A stretch of 49,117 nucleotides of DNA from Bacteroidales bacterium (GTDB taxonomy: Bacteria; Bacteroidota; Bacteroidia; Bacteroidales; VadinHA17), in the NCBI GenBank assembly GCA_030596125.1, contig JAUVKT010000008.1, positions 1 through 49,117 of the forward strand. The letters run 5' to 3'. The notes below the pieces were generated by a model, which was not told where the DNA came from, made no database searches, and saw only the letters and a program-made list of their open reading frames with translations. Made by a program: the position numbers and the translations under genes. Shown one piece after another: positions 30,543-39,035 of this stretch. Every line of letters begins with the position of its first letter. Positions within the stretch are counted from its first letter, which is position 1.

Positions 30543-31357
30543 ATTTTAAAAGCCCGTTTCACTGGGTATTAATGATCTTATCCTCATTGGTGCTGTTGTT
30601 TGTGCTTGCACCACTGGTGGGGATGGTATTGCATACTTCAGTTGGAGATCTGTTTGAAACAGTAAAGGACCAGGAAGTTCAGGATAGTATCTGGCTTACA
30701 CTGTCGGTGGCATTTATTACCACACTGTTTTTTGCTGTGGGAGCAGTCCCGCTGGCATGGGTGATGGCCCGGCACCAATTTCCGGGTAAGAGAATTGTTC
30801 AGGGCCTTATAGATTTGCCCATTGTTTTGCCTCACTCAGCTGCTGGTATAGCTATGCTCGGGTTTATTTCGAGGGATGGGTTTCTTGGCAAAGTTGCATC
30901 CTCTGTTGGATTAAATCTTGTTGGTAATCCCGGAGGGATAGCCCTGGCAATGGCTTTTGTTAGTCTGTCTTTTATGATAAACTCGGCTCGTGATGGTTTC
31001 GCTGCAGTTCCTGAACGTCTGGAGAAGGCTGCGCTTAACATGGGAGCCAGCCCGTTTAAGATGTTTCTTACTATTTCAATACCTCTTTCCTGGAGAAGTA
31101 TTGCATCAGGTTTTATTATGATGTTTGCCAGAGGCATGAGCGAATTTGGTGCTATTGTGATCGTAGCATACCATCCGATGACAGCTCCCGTATTGATTTA
31201 TGAGAGGTTTAATCAGTTTGGATTGAGTTATGCAAGACCTGTATCTGTTATCTTTATTCTTGCAGCACTGGCTGTTTTTGTTCTATTAAGGATGATCTCT
31301 GTTGGTCGCCGGAGCGAAAGAAGTTCATTAGTTAAATCTGATAGTAATAATGCTTGA
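30539..31357 (+). CDS. wtpB: Tungstate/molybdate ABC transporter permease
   Basis: A 272-aa inner-membrane permease with about six hydrophobic helices. The cytoplasmic coupling loop that contacts the ATPase is seen as EKAALNMGASPFKMFLTISIPLSW, the EAA motif. The closing helices include RGMSEFGAIVIVAY, typical of ModB/WtpB. It overlaps wtpA by 4 nt and wtpC by 8 nt, so translation is coupled and the three proteins are made together. Confidence 0.9.
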   Translation: MNFKSPFHWVLMILSSLVLLFVLAPLVGMVLHTSVGDLFETVKDQEVQDSIWLTLSVAFITTLFFAVGAVPLAWVMARHQFPGKRIVQGLIDLPIVLPHSAAGIAMLGFISRDGFLGKVASSVGLNLVGNPGGIALAMAFVSLSFMINSARDGFAAVPERLEKAALNMGASPFKMFLTISIPLSWRSIASGFIMMFARGMSEFGAIVIVAYHPMTAPVLIYERFNQFGLSYARPVSVIFILAALAVFVLLRMISVGRRSERSSLVKSDSNNA

Positions 31358-32393
31358 ACTAAAGAGCATAACCAGAAGATTCGGCAGCTTTGCCCTTGAC
31401 GATCTGAGTTTTAAGGTCAACAGGGGAGAATATTTTATTCTGCTTGGCAGATCAGGTTCCGGTAAATCTCTTACACTTGAACTTATAGCCGGGATCAGGA
31501 AGCCTGAAAAGGGACAGGTTATTCTTAATGGAACAGATATTACTTTACTTAAAATGCAGAAGAGAAAGACCGGCCTTGTTTTTCAGGATTTTGCCCTCTT
31601 TCCTCATCTAACCGTTTATGATAATATTGCCTATCCTCTTAAGATGAAGCGAACTCTGAAGCAGGACATCTATAAAATGATAGATAAGATTGCTGCGGAG
31701 GTAAATATAAAGCATCTGCTGGAAAGAAAGCCCGATTCACTATCGGGAGGAGAAAAGCAGAGAGTTGCCGTTGCACGTACACTTGTAACATCACCTGATA
31801 TAATTCTTCTCGATGAACCAATGGCATCTATTGATACCCCGCTTCGTGATGATATTAGAAGATTATTACGTAGAATTAACGATGGAGGAATGACCATTCT
31901 GCATGTTACCCATGATTACAGAGAGGCAATAAGACTTGCCGACAGGGTAGGTGTTATTCATAACGGACGGATTATCCAGGTTGGTAAACCCGATGAAGTG
32001 TTTGCTAATCCTGTTAACAGGTTTGTCGCAAGATTTGCCGGGATACGGAATTTTTTTAAGGTAAAAATTGATGTAAAGGACTCAGAAAATATTGCAACAG
32101 GCCGGAACGATTTCAGGTTTTTACTTCCTCCGGGTGATTATCCTCAGGATGCGATTATTATGATACATAGTGATAAAATTACATTGTCGCAGGAACCTTT
32201 GAAGGCAAAGTATAACTCTGCCTGGGGTGAAATAACAGAGATAAACAGGTCGGAGTTCGGATACGAAGCATTTATAAACGCTGATGAGATATTTTATGTA
32301 ACCTTTTCGGAACAATTGCTTAATGACCTGAGTTTGGAGACAGGCAAGATGATTGGTCTTAGTTTTAACCCGGATGCACTTAAAGTGATTTAA
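31350..32393 (+). CDS. wtpC: Tungstate/molybdate ABC transporter ATPase
   Basis: A 347-aa ATPase that powers the WtpAB importer. Walker A is GRSGSGKS near residue 33, the Q-loop is in LVFQDFALFPHL, the ABC signature is LSGGEKQRVAVARTL near 129, Walker B is IILLDEPMA, and the switch histidine is in HVTHDYREA. Residues from about 240 form a C-terminal beta domain, likely TOBE-like, which in such transporters can bind the oxyanion and stop transport. It overlaps wtpB by 8 nt; moeA follows after 9 nt. Confidence 0.92.
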   Translation: MLELKSITRRFGSFALDDLSFKVNRGEYFILLGRSGSGKSLTLELIAGIRKPEKGQVILNGTDITLLKMQKRKTGLVFQDFALFPHLTVYDNIAYPLKMKRTLKQDIYKMIDKIAAEVNIKHLLERKPDSLSGGEKQRVAVARTLVTSPDIILLDEPMASIDTPLRDDIRRLLRRINDGGMTILHVTHDYREAIRLADRVGVIHNGRIIQVGKPDEVFANPVNRFVARFAGIRNFFKVKIDVKDSENIATGRNDFRFLLPPGDYPQDAIIMIHSDKITLSQEPLKAKYNSAWGEITEINRSEFGYEAFINADEIFYVTFSEQLLNDLSLETGKMIGLSFNPDALKVI

Positions 32394-32402
32394 TTTTGAG
32401 AT

Positions 32403-33575
32403 ATGATAACATACGAAGAAGCACAAGAGATAGTTAGCAGATACAATCTCTATATTGATACAGAAACAATCCCATTTACAGATTCTCTGGGAAGGGTTCT
32501 GGCTGCTGATATTAAGAGTGATATGGATATGCCTCCTTTCGACAAAACAGCGGTTGACGGTTATGCCTGTCGTAAGGTTGATTTAGATAAAGAATTGGTA
32601 ATAAATGAAGTAATTCCTGCAGGTGTAGTTGCCGCAATGAATGTTAATCCGGGGCAATGTGCCAAAATAATGACGGGTGCAGCTATCCCTGATGGAGCCG
32701 ACTGGGTATTTATGGTTGAAGATGCTGTTGAAAAAAGCGGAAAAGTAAGGTTTACAGGTACTGTCAAAAAAGATAATATCTCCAAAAAAGCTGAGGACAT
32801 AGTAACAGGTGACGTTGTTCTTAAAAAAGGGAGGGTAATTCGTCCGCAAGACATAGCTGTGATGGCTACGGTAGGAGCGACTGAAGTAGAAGTAAGTAAA
32901 AAGGTGAAAGTGGGTGTTATTAGTACTGGCAGTGAACTTGCCGAACCCCATCTTAAGCCTGAAAAAGGACAAATCAGAAACAGCAATGCTTATCAGCTAA
33001 TTGCCCAGGTAATACGATCGGGTGCCGATGCAATCTATTATGGGATCGCTCTGGATACAGAAGAAGATACCATGGATAAGATATCAAGGGCTCTGAATGA
33101 ATGCAATATCGTGCTCCTCACGGGAGGTGTATCAATGGGAGATTTCGATTTTGTACCTAAGGTGCTGAAAGAGGCAGGAGTTAAGATAATCTTCGACAGA
33201 GTCGCAGTTCAACCCGGGAAACCAACAACTTTTTGTGTCTATGATAAAGGCTTTGTTTTTGGATTGCCGGGTAATCCTGTTTCATCATTTGTGCAGTTTG
33301 AGTTGTTTGTAAGACCATTTATCCATCGTTCGATGAAATCTGACTGGACTCCTGATATTATTTCTGTTCCCCTGGCAAGTGATTATACCAGGAAAAGGGC
33401 AGAAAGAATGGCTTGGGTTCCGGTGATCAAAAATGAGCGTAGCGAAGCACAACCGGTAGATTATCACGGATCAGCACATATTAATGCACTACCGGATGCA
33501 TGGGGATTAATGTCAATCGGATTGGGAGTGAAGGAGCTAAAAAAAGGAGAAATAGTTGATGTACGACAGATTTAA
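32403..33575 (+). CDS. moeA: Molybdopterin molybdotransferase
   Basis: Inserts molybdate (or tungstate) into adenylated molybdopterin. The 390-aa protein has the MoeA order: DMPPFDKTAVDGYA near 42, MTGAAIPDGADWVFMVED near 90, GVISTGSEL near 177, the GGVSMGDFDFVPKVL active-site block near 240, and GLPGNPVSSFVQFELFVRPF near 285. Its length fits bacterial MoeA. It begins 9 nt after wtpC and overlaps moaA by 17 nt. With a tungsten enzyme in the cluster, this copy may handle tungstate; the sequence alone does not say so. Confidence 0.94.
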   Translation: MITYEEAQEIVSRYNLYIDTETIPFTDSLGRVLAADIKSDMDMPPFDKTAVDGYACRKVDLDKELVINEVIPAGVVAAMNVNPGQCAKIMTGAAIPDGADWVFMVEDAVEKSGKVRFTGTVKKDNISKKAEDIVTGDVVLKKGRVIRPQDIAVMATVGATEVEVSKKVKVGVISTGSELAEPHLKPEKGQIRNSNAYQLIAQVIRSGADAIYYGIALDTEEDTMDKISRALNECNIVLLTGGVSMGDFDFVPKVLKEAGVKIIFDRVAVQPGKPTTFCVYDKGFVFGLPGNPVSSFVQFELFVRPFIHRSMKSDWTPDIISVPLASDYTRKRAERMAWVPVIKNERSEAQPVDYHGSAHINALPDAWGLMSIGLGVKELKKGEIVDVRQI

Positions 33576-34359
33576 CCGTAAAATTAATTACCTGCGAATT
33601 TCAGTTACTGATCGTTGTAACCTGAGGTGCCGGTACTGTATGCCCGAGGAGGGAGTCATCCTGCAACCGCACAGCAGCATCCTGACATTTGATGAAATTG
33701 TATCATTTGTAAAAGTGGCTGTCAGCATGGGTATTGATAAGGTGAGGATAACCGGTGGTGAACCATTAGTCAGAAAAGGTATTGTTGATCTTGTTGCAAT
33801 GATTTCAGCTATTGACGGAATAAAAGATCTTGCAATGACAACCAACGCAACCTATTTGCGGAAATATGCATTTGAACTGGTCAATGCAGGATTACAAAGG
33901 GTGAATATTAGTCTGGATACCCTCGATCCTGAAAAGTACAGGCAGATTACAAGGGGAGGAGATATTGAGGAGACACTGGACGGTATCGATGCTGCTTTTG
34001 AGGCTGGCTTAAGACCTGTAAAGCTTAATTGTGTTATCAGGGATAATCATAACGAATCTGATGCAAGGACTGTTACCGAATATGGTAAAACTATTGGCGC
34101 TGAAGTACGTTATATCAGGGAGATGAACCTGTCATCAGGACAGTTTAGTATTGTTGAAGGCGGGGACGGAGGTAATTGTTCCATCTGCAACAGGCTTAGA
34201 CTTACAGCAACAGGAAAGATTAAACCATGCCTTTTTAATGATATGGAATTTGATGTACGGGAACTGGGAAATGAGGAGGCAATCAGACAGGCCCTCGATA
34301 AAAAACCTGCCTGTGGGTCGTATAATAATACAGGAGACTTTTATAACCTGGGGGGATGA
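33559..34359 (+). CDS. moaA: GTP 3',8-cyclase, compact form
   Basis: The radical-SAM enzyme for the first step of molybdopterin synthesis. From ATG 33559 it is 266 aa, about 60 shorter than the usual ~330. The SAM cluster motif is CNLRCRYCMPEEG near 21-28. GGEP is present. The second cluster motif C-x2-C-x13-C is NCSICNRLRLTATGKIKPC, and the catalytic C-terminal Gly-Gly is kept (YNLGG). About 40 residues are missing between the RYIREM strand and the second cluster, and the C-terminal arm is short. All key residues remain, so it is a compact enzyme, not a fragment. It overlaps moeA by 17 nt. The track's TTG at 33556 is less likely. Confidence 0.9.
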   Translation: MYDRFNRKINYLRISVTDRCNLRCRYCMPEEGVILQPHSSILTFDEIVSFVKVAVSMGIDKVRITGGEPLVRKGIVDLVAMISAIDGIKDLAMTTNATYLRKYAFELVNAGLQRVNISLDTLDPEKYRQITRGGDIEETLDGIDAAFEAGLRPVKLNCVIRDNHNESDARTVTEYGKTIGAEVRYIREMNLSSGQFSIVEGGDGGNCSICNRLRLTATGKIKPCLFNDMEFDVRELGNEEAIRQALDKKPACGSYNNTGDFYNLGG

Positions 34360-34429
34360 GAAGGAAGGCGAAAGGCAAAGGGCGTAAGGCGTAAGGGAAG
34401 ACAAAGACAGTTAAGAGTTGAAAGTTAAA
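34360..34429 (+). repeat. Ten-unit heptamer-phased repeat
   Basis: Directly after the moaA stop, 70 bp read in exact 7-bp steps: GAAGGAA, GGCGAAA, GGCAAAG, GGCGTAA, GGCGTAA, GGGAAGA, CAAAGAC, AGTTAAG, AGTTGAA, AGTTAAA. Two different unit families (GGCGTAA and AGTTAAA) share one register. The run ends 14 nt before moaC. Confidence 0.8.
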
Positions 34430-34443
34430 ATAGATAAATAATT

Positions 34444-34902
34444 ATGAATAAATTGACACATATTAATGAAGAGGGTAAAGCCCGGATGGTTGATGTAGGA
34501 GGTAAACCCGATCAGGTCAGGGTTGCGAAAGCCATTGGTCATATATCCCTTGCTGCTGAAACTATTTCTCTTATCAGGAATAATGAGATGAAAAAGGGAG
34601 ATGTTCTTACAGTTGCAGAAGTGGCGGGGGTACAGGCTGCCAAGCGTACATATGAACTTATTCCGTTATGCCATAACATCCTTATCGACAAGGTAACTGT
34701 TAAGGCAGAACCCGATAGTAATGGCGTTACAGTTGAAGCGGTGAGTCAGTCTACGGGTAAGACTGGTGTTGAGATGGAGGCACTGACGGCTGTTTCTATA
34801 TCTTTACTGACAGTTTATGATATGTGCAAGGCAGTGGATAAAGACATGATAATTGATAATATTAAGTTAATAGAAAAGAGTAAATATGATCTTGCCAGAT
34901 AA
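34444..34902 (+). CDS. moaC: Cyclic pyranopterin monophosphate synthase
   Basis: Acts after MoaA to form cyclic pyranopterin monophosphate. The 152-aa protein has the conserved KKGDVLTVAEVAGVQAAKRTYELIPLCHNI near 45-80 and GVEMEALTAVSISLLTVYDMCKAVDKDM near 105-135, including the active-site Lys and Asp. Length and motif order are normal. A heptamer repeat fills the spacer from moaA. It overlaps mogA by 17 nt. moaE is not in the window. Confidence 0.96.
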   Translation: MNKLTHINEEGKARMVDVGGKPDQVRVAKAIGHISLAAETISLIRNNEMKKGDVLTVAEVAGVQAAKRTYELIPLCHNILIDKVTVKAEPDSNGVTVEAVSQSTGKTGVEMEALTAVSISLLTVYDMCKAVDKDMIIDNIKLIEKSKYDLAR

Positions 34903-35398
34903 ATATAAAGTATTAGTTGTAACACTTAGCGACAGGGCCTATAGGGGTGAGTATGAAGATTTAAGCGGACCAGTGATAAGAGAAATGCTTGATGACTATT
35001 TTAAGGAGATCGGATGGGAGATGGAGTCGGAAACAATGATTATCCCGGATGATGTATCTATGCTGCGGCAGCTTTTAAATGAATCATCTCAGAGTTTCAA
35101 TGTGATAGTTACAACCGGGGGAACAGGAATTGGACCAAGGGATATTACAGTTGATGTAGTAACCGGACTTCTCGATAAGGAGATCCCCGGAATAATGGAA
35201 CTGATACGCGTTAAATTTGGTATGGAAAAGCCAAATGCTCTTCTGAGCAGGGGCATAGCAGGGATAAAAAATGTTAGTCTGATATACACATTGCCAGGAT
35301 CGGTAAAGGCTGTAAAGGATTATATGGGTGAGATACTTAAATCATTGCAGCATGCTATCTATATGCAGTATGGAGTGGATGTCCATAAAAAACACTGA
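34886..35398 (+). CDS. mogA: Molybdopterin adenylyltransferase (MogA/MoaB family)
   Basis: Activates molybdopterin by adenylation before MoeA inserts the metal. The 170-aa protein has the MoCF-fold signature TTGGTGIGPRDITVDVV near 70 and opens with VVTLSDRAYRGEYEDLSGP. Its size fits MogA/MoaB. It overlaps moaC by 17 nt. The 15-bp sequence at its stop is repeated at the stop of the next gene, which suggests that the MFS gene was inserted here. Confidence 0.92.
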   Translation: MILPDKYKVLVVTLSDRAYRGEYEDLSGPVIREMLDDYFKEIGWEMESETMIIPDDVSMLRQLLNESSQSFNVIVTTGGTGIGPRDITVDVVTGLLDKEIPGIMELIRVKFGMEKPNALLSRGIAGIKNVSLIYTLPGSVKAVKDYMGEILKSLQHAIYMQYGVDVHKKH

Positions 35399-35409
35399 AA
35401 AATCTACCG
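35395..35409 (+). repeat. 15-bp direct repeat, left copy (flanks MFS gene)
   Basis: CTGAAAAATCTACCG includes the TGA stop of mogA. An identical copy at 36799-36813 includes the TGA stop of the MFS gene and the last codons of the DUF5103 gene on the other strand. Confidence 0.6.
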
Positions 35410-35428
35410 CCCGGGTTTTGTATATAAT

Positions 35429-36802
35429 ATGGAAAAGATCAGAAAAGCTATTAATGATTCATCTGCCCTTCGTTGGGGCATATTAGTGCTGGTAGGTTTT
35501 GTTCTGTCGGTTAACTATTATTTCTATGATGCATTCTCGACACTTAAAGATCTGCTAAAAGCGGAATTTGCTTTTACAAATACCGATTACGGTCTTTTTG
35601 TCTCATTTTATTCAGTGCCCAATACTTTTTTACTGATGGCAGTTATAGGGGGCATTATACTTGATAAAACAGGCATAAGGCGCACGGGTTTTATATTTGT
35701 CTTTTTTATGGCACTGGGTGCTTTTATCACCGCTTATGGGGCTTCAGATTATTACAGGGCAGATGGTTTTGGGTATGGTTTTTTCAGTTCATTCTGGACA
35801 GGTAAATCACCTGAACTGAAGATGATGTTACTGGGAAGGTTTTTATTCGGGCTTGGTGCTGAAACAAGTATAGTGGTTGTAAGTAAAATACTTGTGAAGT
35901 GGTTTAAAGGGAAGGATCTTGCTCTTGCATTTGGTCTGAAAATAGGTTTTGGACGGCTCGGTACATTTGCTGCCCTGCAACTGTCACCGGTTTTGGCAAA
36001 TGATGGTGCTAACCTGACTGGCGCGATATGGCTTGCTGCTATTCTGGTTTTTACCGGACTCCTGGCATTTATTATCTATATGCTCTTTGATGCTAAGCTC
36101 GACCGTCAGGTGGTATCAATACAAAAAGAAGATTCAATTCCGGCTGAAAAGAATAAATTTCTTTTTAGCGATGTATTCAGGTTGCTGGGTAACAGGGCAT
36201 ATCTTTTAATTGCCCTTCTTTGCGTCACCTTTTATTCGGCTGTATTCCCGTTTCTTGCTTATGCCCCGGATTTCTTCGCTGATAAGTTTGCGTTAACCGA
36301 TGTGCAGAGCGGACGAATAACATCAATATTACCTCTTGGAACCTTAATATTCACTCCAATTTTCGGATTATTGATCGATCGTAAGGGCCGGAGTGCTACA
36401 GCAATGATTTTTGGTTCTCTTATACTGCTAATAGTTCACCTGCTTTTCAGTCTGACTAACATAATGCCATACGTTCCTATGCTGATGCTGGGCATTGCCT
36501 TTTCACTGGTGCCTGCTGCTATGTGGCCAAGTATGGTAAAGCTGGTTCCTGAGAAACAGATAGGTACAGCATACGGGCTGATGTATTCAATACAGAATCT
36601 TGGATTATGGGGATTTCCACTGATTGCCGGTATTATCCTTGACAAGACTAACCCCGGTAATCCCGAGGTTGCTGATTACAGTGCGACAATACTTATGTTT
36701 TCTTTGCTTGGATTGATAGGACTCTTTCTCGCATTGATGTTGAAGAGAGAGGATAAAAGAGGTAACTTCGGAATAGAGTTACCACTGAATAAGAAACTCT
36801 GA
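35429..36802 (+). CDS. Major facilitator superfamily transporter
   Basis: A 457-aa inner-membrane carrier with about twelve hydrophobic helices. The first helix pair is followed by the MFS loop signature GGIILDKTGIRRTG near 73, with a related LLIDRKGRSATA near 305, the duplicate in the second half. Residues 100-130 form a long hydrophilic first-half loop. The substrate is not evident. It sits 30 nt after mogA and may be the last gene of the Mo/W run, or an insertion, since a 15-bp direct repeat flanks it. Confidence 0.87.
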   Translation: MEKIRKAINDSSALRWGILVLVGFVLSVNYYFYDAFSTLKDLLKAEFAFTNTDYGLFVSFYSVPNTFLLMAVIGGIILDKTGIRRTGFIFVFFMALGAFITAYGASDYYRADGFGYGFFSSFWTGKSPELKMMLLGRFLFGLGAETSIVVVSKILVKWFKGKDLALAFGLKIGFGRLGTFAALQLSPVLANDGANLTGAIWLAAILVFTGLLAFIIYMLFDAKLDRQVVSIQKEDSIPAEKNKFLFSDVFRLLGNRAYLLIALLCVTFYSAVFPFLAYAPDFFADKFALTDVQSGRITSILPLGTLIFTPIFGLLIDRKGRSATAMIFGSLILLIVHLLFSLTNIMPYVPMLMLGIAFSLVPAAMWPSMVKLVPEKQIGTAYGLMYSIQNLGLWGFPLIAGIILDKTNPGNPEVADYSATILMFSLLGLIGLFLALMLKREDKRGNFGIELPLNKKL

Positions 36803-36813
36803 AAAATCTACCG
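36799..36813 (+). repeat. 15-bp direct repeat, right copy
   Basis: The second CTGAAAAATCTACCG. Its last bases also encode the C-terminal Tyr-Arg-stop of the DUF5103 protein on the minus strand, so this copy is likely the older one. Confidence 0.6.
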
Positions 36814-38082
36814 GTAAATCGTATTAACCACCTTATGACTTATAAGCCTGTCGTACCTCTCCATCGGGTCACGATAATAACAGAGGATCAAATAATCATT
36901 TTCGGTCTCGTAATGATTACCTTCAAATTCTGCTAAAGACGCTACAGATCCGTCTCCGGACTTTACAACATAAAGAAAGTTGTACCATCCCTGTTTTAAA
37001 AGAAGACTGCCTTCATAAGTATGTGTTTCAGGATTATAAAACATCCGGTTATCACTGTTAAACTTCCACCTGCTTAACTCCCCGAAAATATATACATCTC
37101 CGTTCAGAACAGGAAAATTACTTGGTAATGTGAAATATACCCAGACATAATCGGCATCACTATTCGGATCTACACCTTCCTGGTGAGCAATATAATACTT
37201 CCCGTTAAAATCCTGATTGTAGAAATACTGTCGTGATCCCCTGCTTTTTGAAGGGTAAAGGTTAACGTGCCCATAACCATACCTGTGTTCAATATTCTTT
37301 ACATATTCGCTCAGATACCGTAAGCTTTTAATATCGAAGTAACGGAATTCACTTCCCCCCGGAAAAATATTATTCGCTGAAAGATCATTGTATTCAAGGG
37401 TGAAGTTCCCTGTGAAATCAGCTGTTAAGTTCATCCTGGCATTATCCCACCTTCCATTTTGAAGAAGGGAGCAAAATATATTGTTATAAGGGTTTTGTAA
37501 TTCCATCGAAGAGTGATCAATGATAAAATCTATCTGCTGACCGGTCAGGTATGAGTCAGCAAGTTTCGATCTCATTGGTGTGGCACTTATATGAGAATTA
37601 TTTTCACTGATCATAAATCGTTTCACCAATACAGGGTTATCAGTATCACCATATGGATATACCTTTACCAGGTAATTGCCTGATATTTTGAATGAGACAT
37701 ATTCGTTGGGGAATGTAACCGAGTAATGTATATAGTTAACTGTAGTGTTAAATGATAACTCATAATTCTCTATCCGGTTCTCAGAAAAGCCATCAAGATA
37801 ATCGGTGTCAAAAATCTGACTCTGATTCCAGTCCTTGTCGCAGTGAATAAATGTGTAATAAAAGGTCTCTGTTTTGTCATCTAACAGATCAAAATGGAGC
37901 AGAAGTTTATCGTTTGAATTAAGGTCAATCACAGGATAGGAGAGATTCCATTCCTCCCTGTGAATTCTTGCACTTTTTATCTCGCCTGTTATATTCCCCT
38001 GTTCAATGTACCCTGATACCTGGCCTGACAAAACAAAACCTGAAAAAAAATACAAAAATACCGATAGAATATGCTTCCTCAT
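36808..38082 (-). CDS. DUF5103 / type IX secretion plug-like protein
   Basis: A 424-aa exported protein of the DUF5103 family, now described as the T9SS plug protein, which in structural work closes the SprA translocon pore. It has an N-terminal signal peptide (HILSVFLYFFSGFVLSGQ). The first domain shows YYTFIHCDKDWNQSQIFDTDYLDGF and VKVYPYGDTDNPVLVKRFMI, and the C-terminal domain a beta-sandwich with DVYIFGELSRWKFN. I chose ATG 38082 (MRKHILSV) over the track start five codons earlier because it puts the basic residues at the start of the signal peptide. It is convergent with the MFS gene; its last codons lie in the direct repeat. Confidence 0.83.
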   Translation of the reverse strand: MRKHILSVFLYFFSGFVLSGQVSGYIEQGNITGEIKSARIHREEWNLSYPVIDLNSNDKLLLHFDLLDDKTETFYYTFIHCDKDWNQSQIFDTDYLDGFSENRIENYELSFNTTVNYIHYSVTFPNEYVSFKISGNYLVKVYPYGDTDNPVLVKRFMISENNSHISATPMRSKLADSYLTGQQIDFIIDHSSMELQNPYNNIFCSLLQNGRWDNARMNLTADFTGNFTLEYNDLSANNIFPGGSEFRYFDIKSLRYLSEYVKNIEHRYGYGHVNLYPSKSRGSRQYFYNQDFNGKYYIAHQEGVDPNSDADYVWVYFTLPSNFPVLNGDVYIFGELSRWKFNSDNRMFYNPETHTYEGSLLLKQGWYNFLYVVKSGDGSVASLAEFEGNHYETENDYLILCYYRDPMERYDRLISHKVVNTIYR

Positions 38083-38269
38083 TATCACATTGATCAAATC
38101 ATTTTAAAAGTAACGAAAAATAAACTGACCTATTATAGTAAAATTCATTATAATCATAATTCTATACTATGCTGCTGTAGTTTCAAATGAACTTTTATAA
38201 ATTGCAGCCTGTTATTCTATTTTATCAGGTACATCGTAATGTTCCTGGAGTAGGTTTCCCTGGTCTGTT

Positions 38270-38962
38270 ATGAATATTATTGAAGTTGAGAATATAAAAA
38301 TTGAGGTTTTAAGGAAACCTATCAGGAATATGTATTTACGGATTTACCCTCCTGATGGGAAGGTCGTAATATCAGCGCCGCATTTTATCACAGTAAAAGC
38401 TATCAGGTCATTTGCCGAACGAAAGGTTGGTTGGATTAAGAAACAACAGCAGAGGAGTAAAAATTCTATTCGTTATGTTCCGAAAAACTTTTTATCAGGA
38501 GAGGTACATACTGTTTTTGGTAAAGAGGCGATACTTGATGTTAATCTTTCCGATAAAAGGCGAGGTGTAATTTACAAAGACGGTGTAATACATCTATACA
38601 CAGGATTTAACTCCTCTGCAGATCAGAGAGAAAAATTGGTGAATGATTGGTACAGAAATATCCTGAAAGATTCTATCCCTCAGTATATAATAAAATGGGA
38701 GACTGAAATGAAGGTTAGTGTGGCTGATTTCAGGATTAAAAAGATGAAAACAAGATGGGGTACCTGTAATAACAGGGATAAACGAATTTGGATAAATACC
38801 GAACTTGCTAAAATGCCACCTTATCTGCTGGAATATATTGTTGTTCATGAAATGACCCACCTTATCGAACCATCACATAATAAGCGCTTCAGGTCTTTGA
38901 TGGATCAGTTTCTTCCGAATTGGAGAAGCCTGCGAAAAGAGCTTAGAGATAAATCGATATAA
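38270..38962 (+). CDS. YgjP-like (DUF45) zinc metallopeptidase
   Basis: A 230-aa protein of the SprT/YgjP-like family. The zinc motif HEMTH is near residue 193, with downstream LIEPSHNKRF giving the third ligand. Other family landmarks are MKTRWGTCNNRDKRIWINTELAKMPPYLLEYIVVHE and the N-terminal KVVISAPHFITVKAIRSFAERKVGWIKKQQ. No signal peptide or membrane helix is present, so it is cytoplasmic. The substrate is unknown. It has its own upstream spacer, divergent from the DUF5103 gene. Confidence 0.88.
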   Translation: MNIIEVENIKIEVLRKPIRNMYLRIYPPDGKVVISAPHFITVKAIRSFAERKVGWIKKQQQRSKNSIRYVPKNFLSGEVHTVFGKEAILDVNLSDKRRGVIYKDGVIHLYTGFNSSADQREKLVNDWYRNILKDSIPQYIIKWETEMKVSVADFRIKKMKTRWGTCNNRDKRIWINTELAKMPPYLLEYIVVHEMTHLIEPSHNKRFRSLMDQFLPNWRSLRKELRDKSI

Positions 38963-38988
38963 TTTTTTGATATTTTTTTACTTTTTAT

Positions 38989-39019
38989 TTGCATTATGAA
39001 CATATGTGCATTATATTTG
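38989..39019 (+). promoter_or_regulatory. Promoter of the DUF134 operon, with direct repeat
   Basis: TTG (38989-38991), 20 nt, TATATTTG (39012-39019): full consensus. Two copies of TGCATTAT, 17 bp apart, begin at 38990 and 39007, one overlapping each promoter element; CATATG lies between. This layout suits a repressor binding one face of the helix, possibly the DUF134 protein itself. Confidence 0.7.
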
Positions 39020-39035
39020 TAGTAAAATAGTTTAT

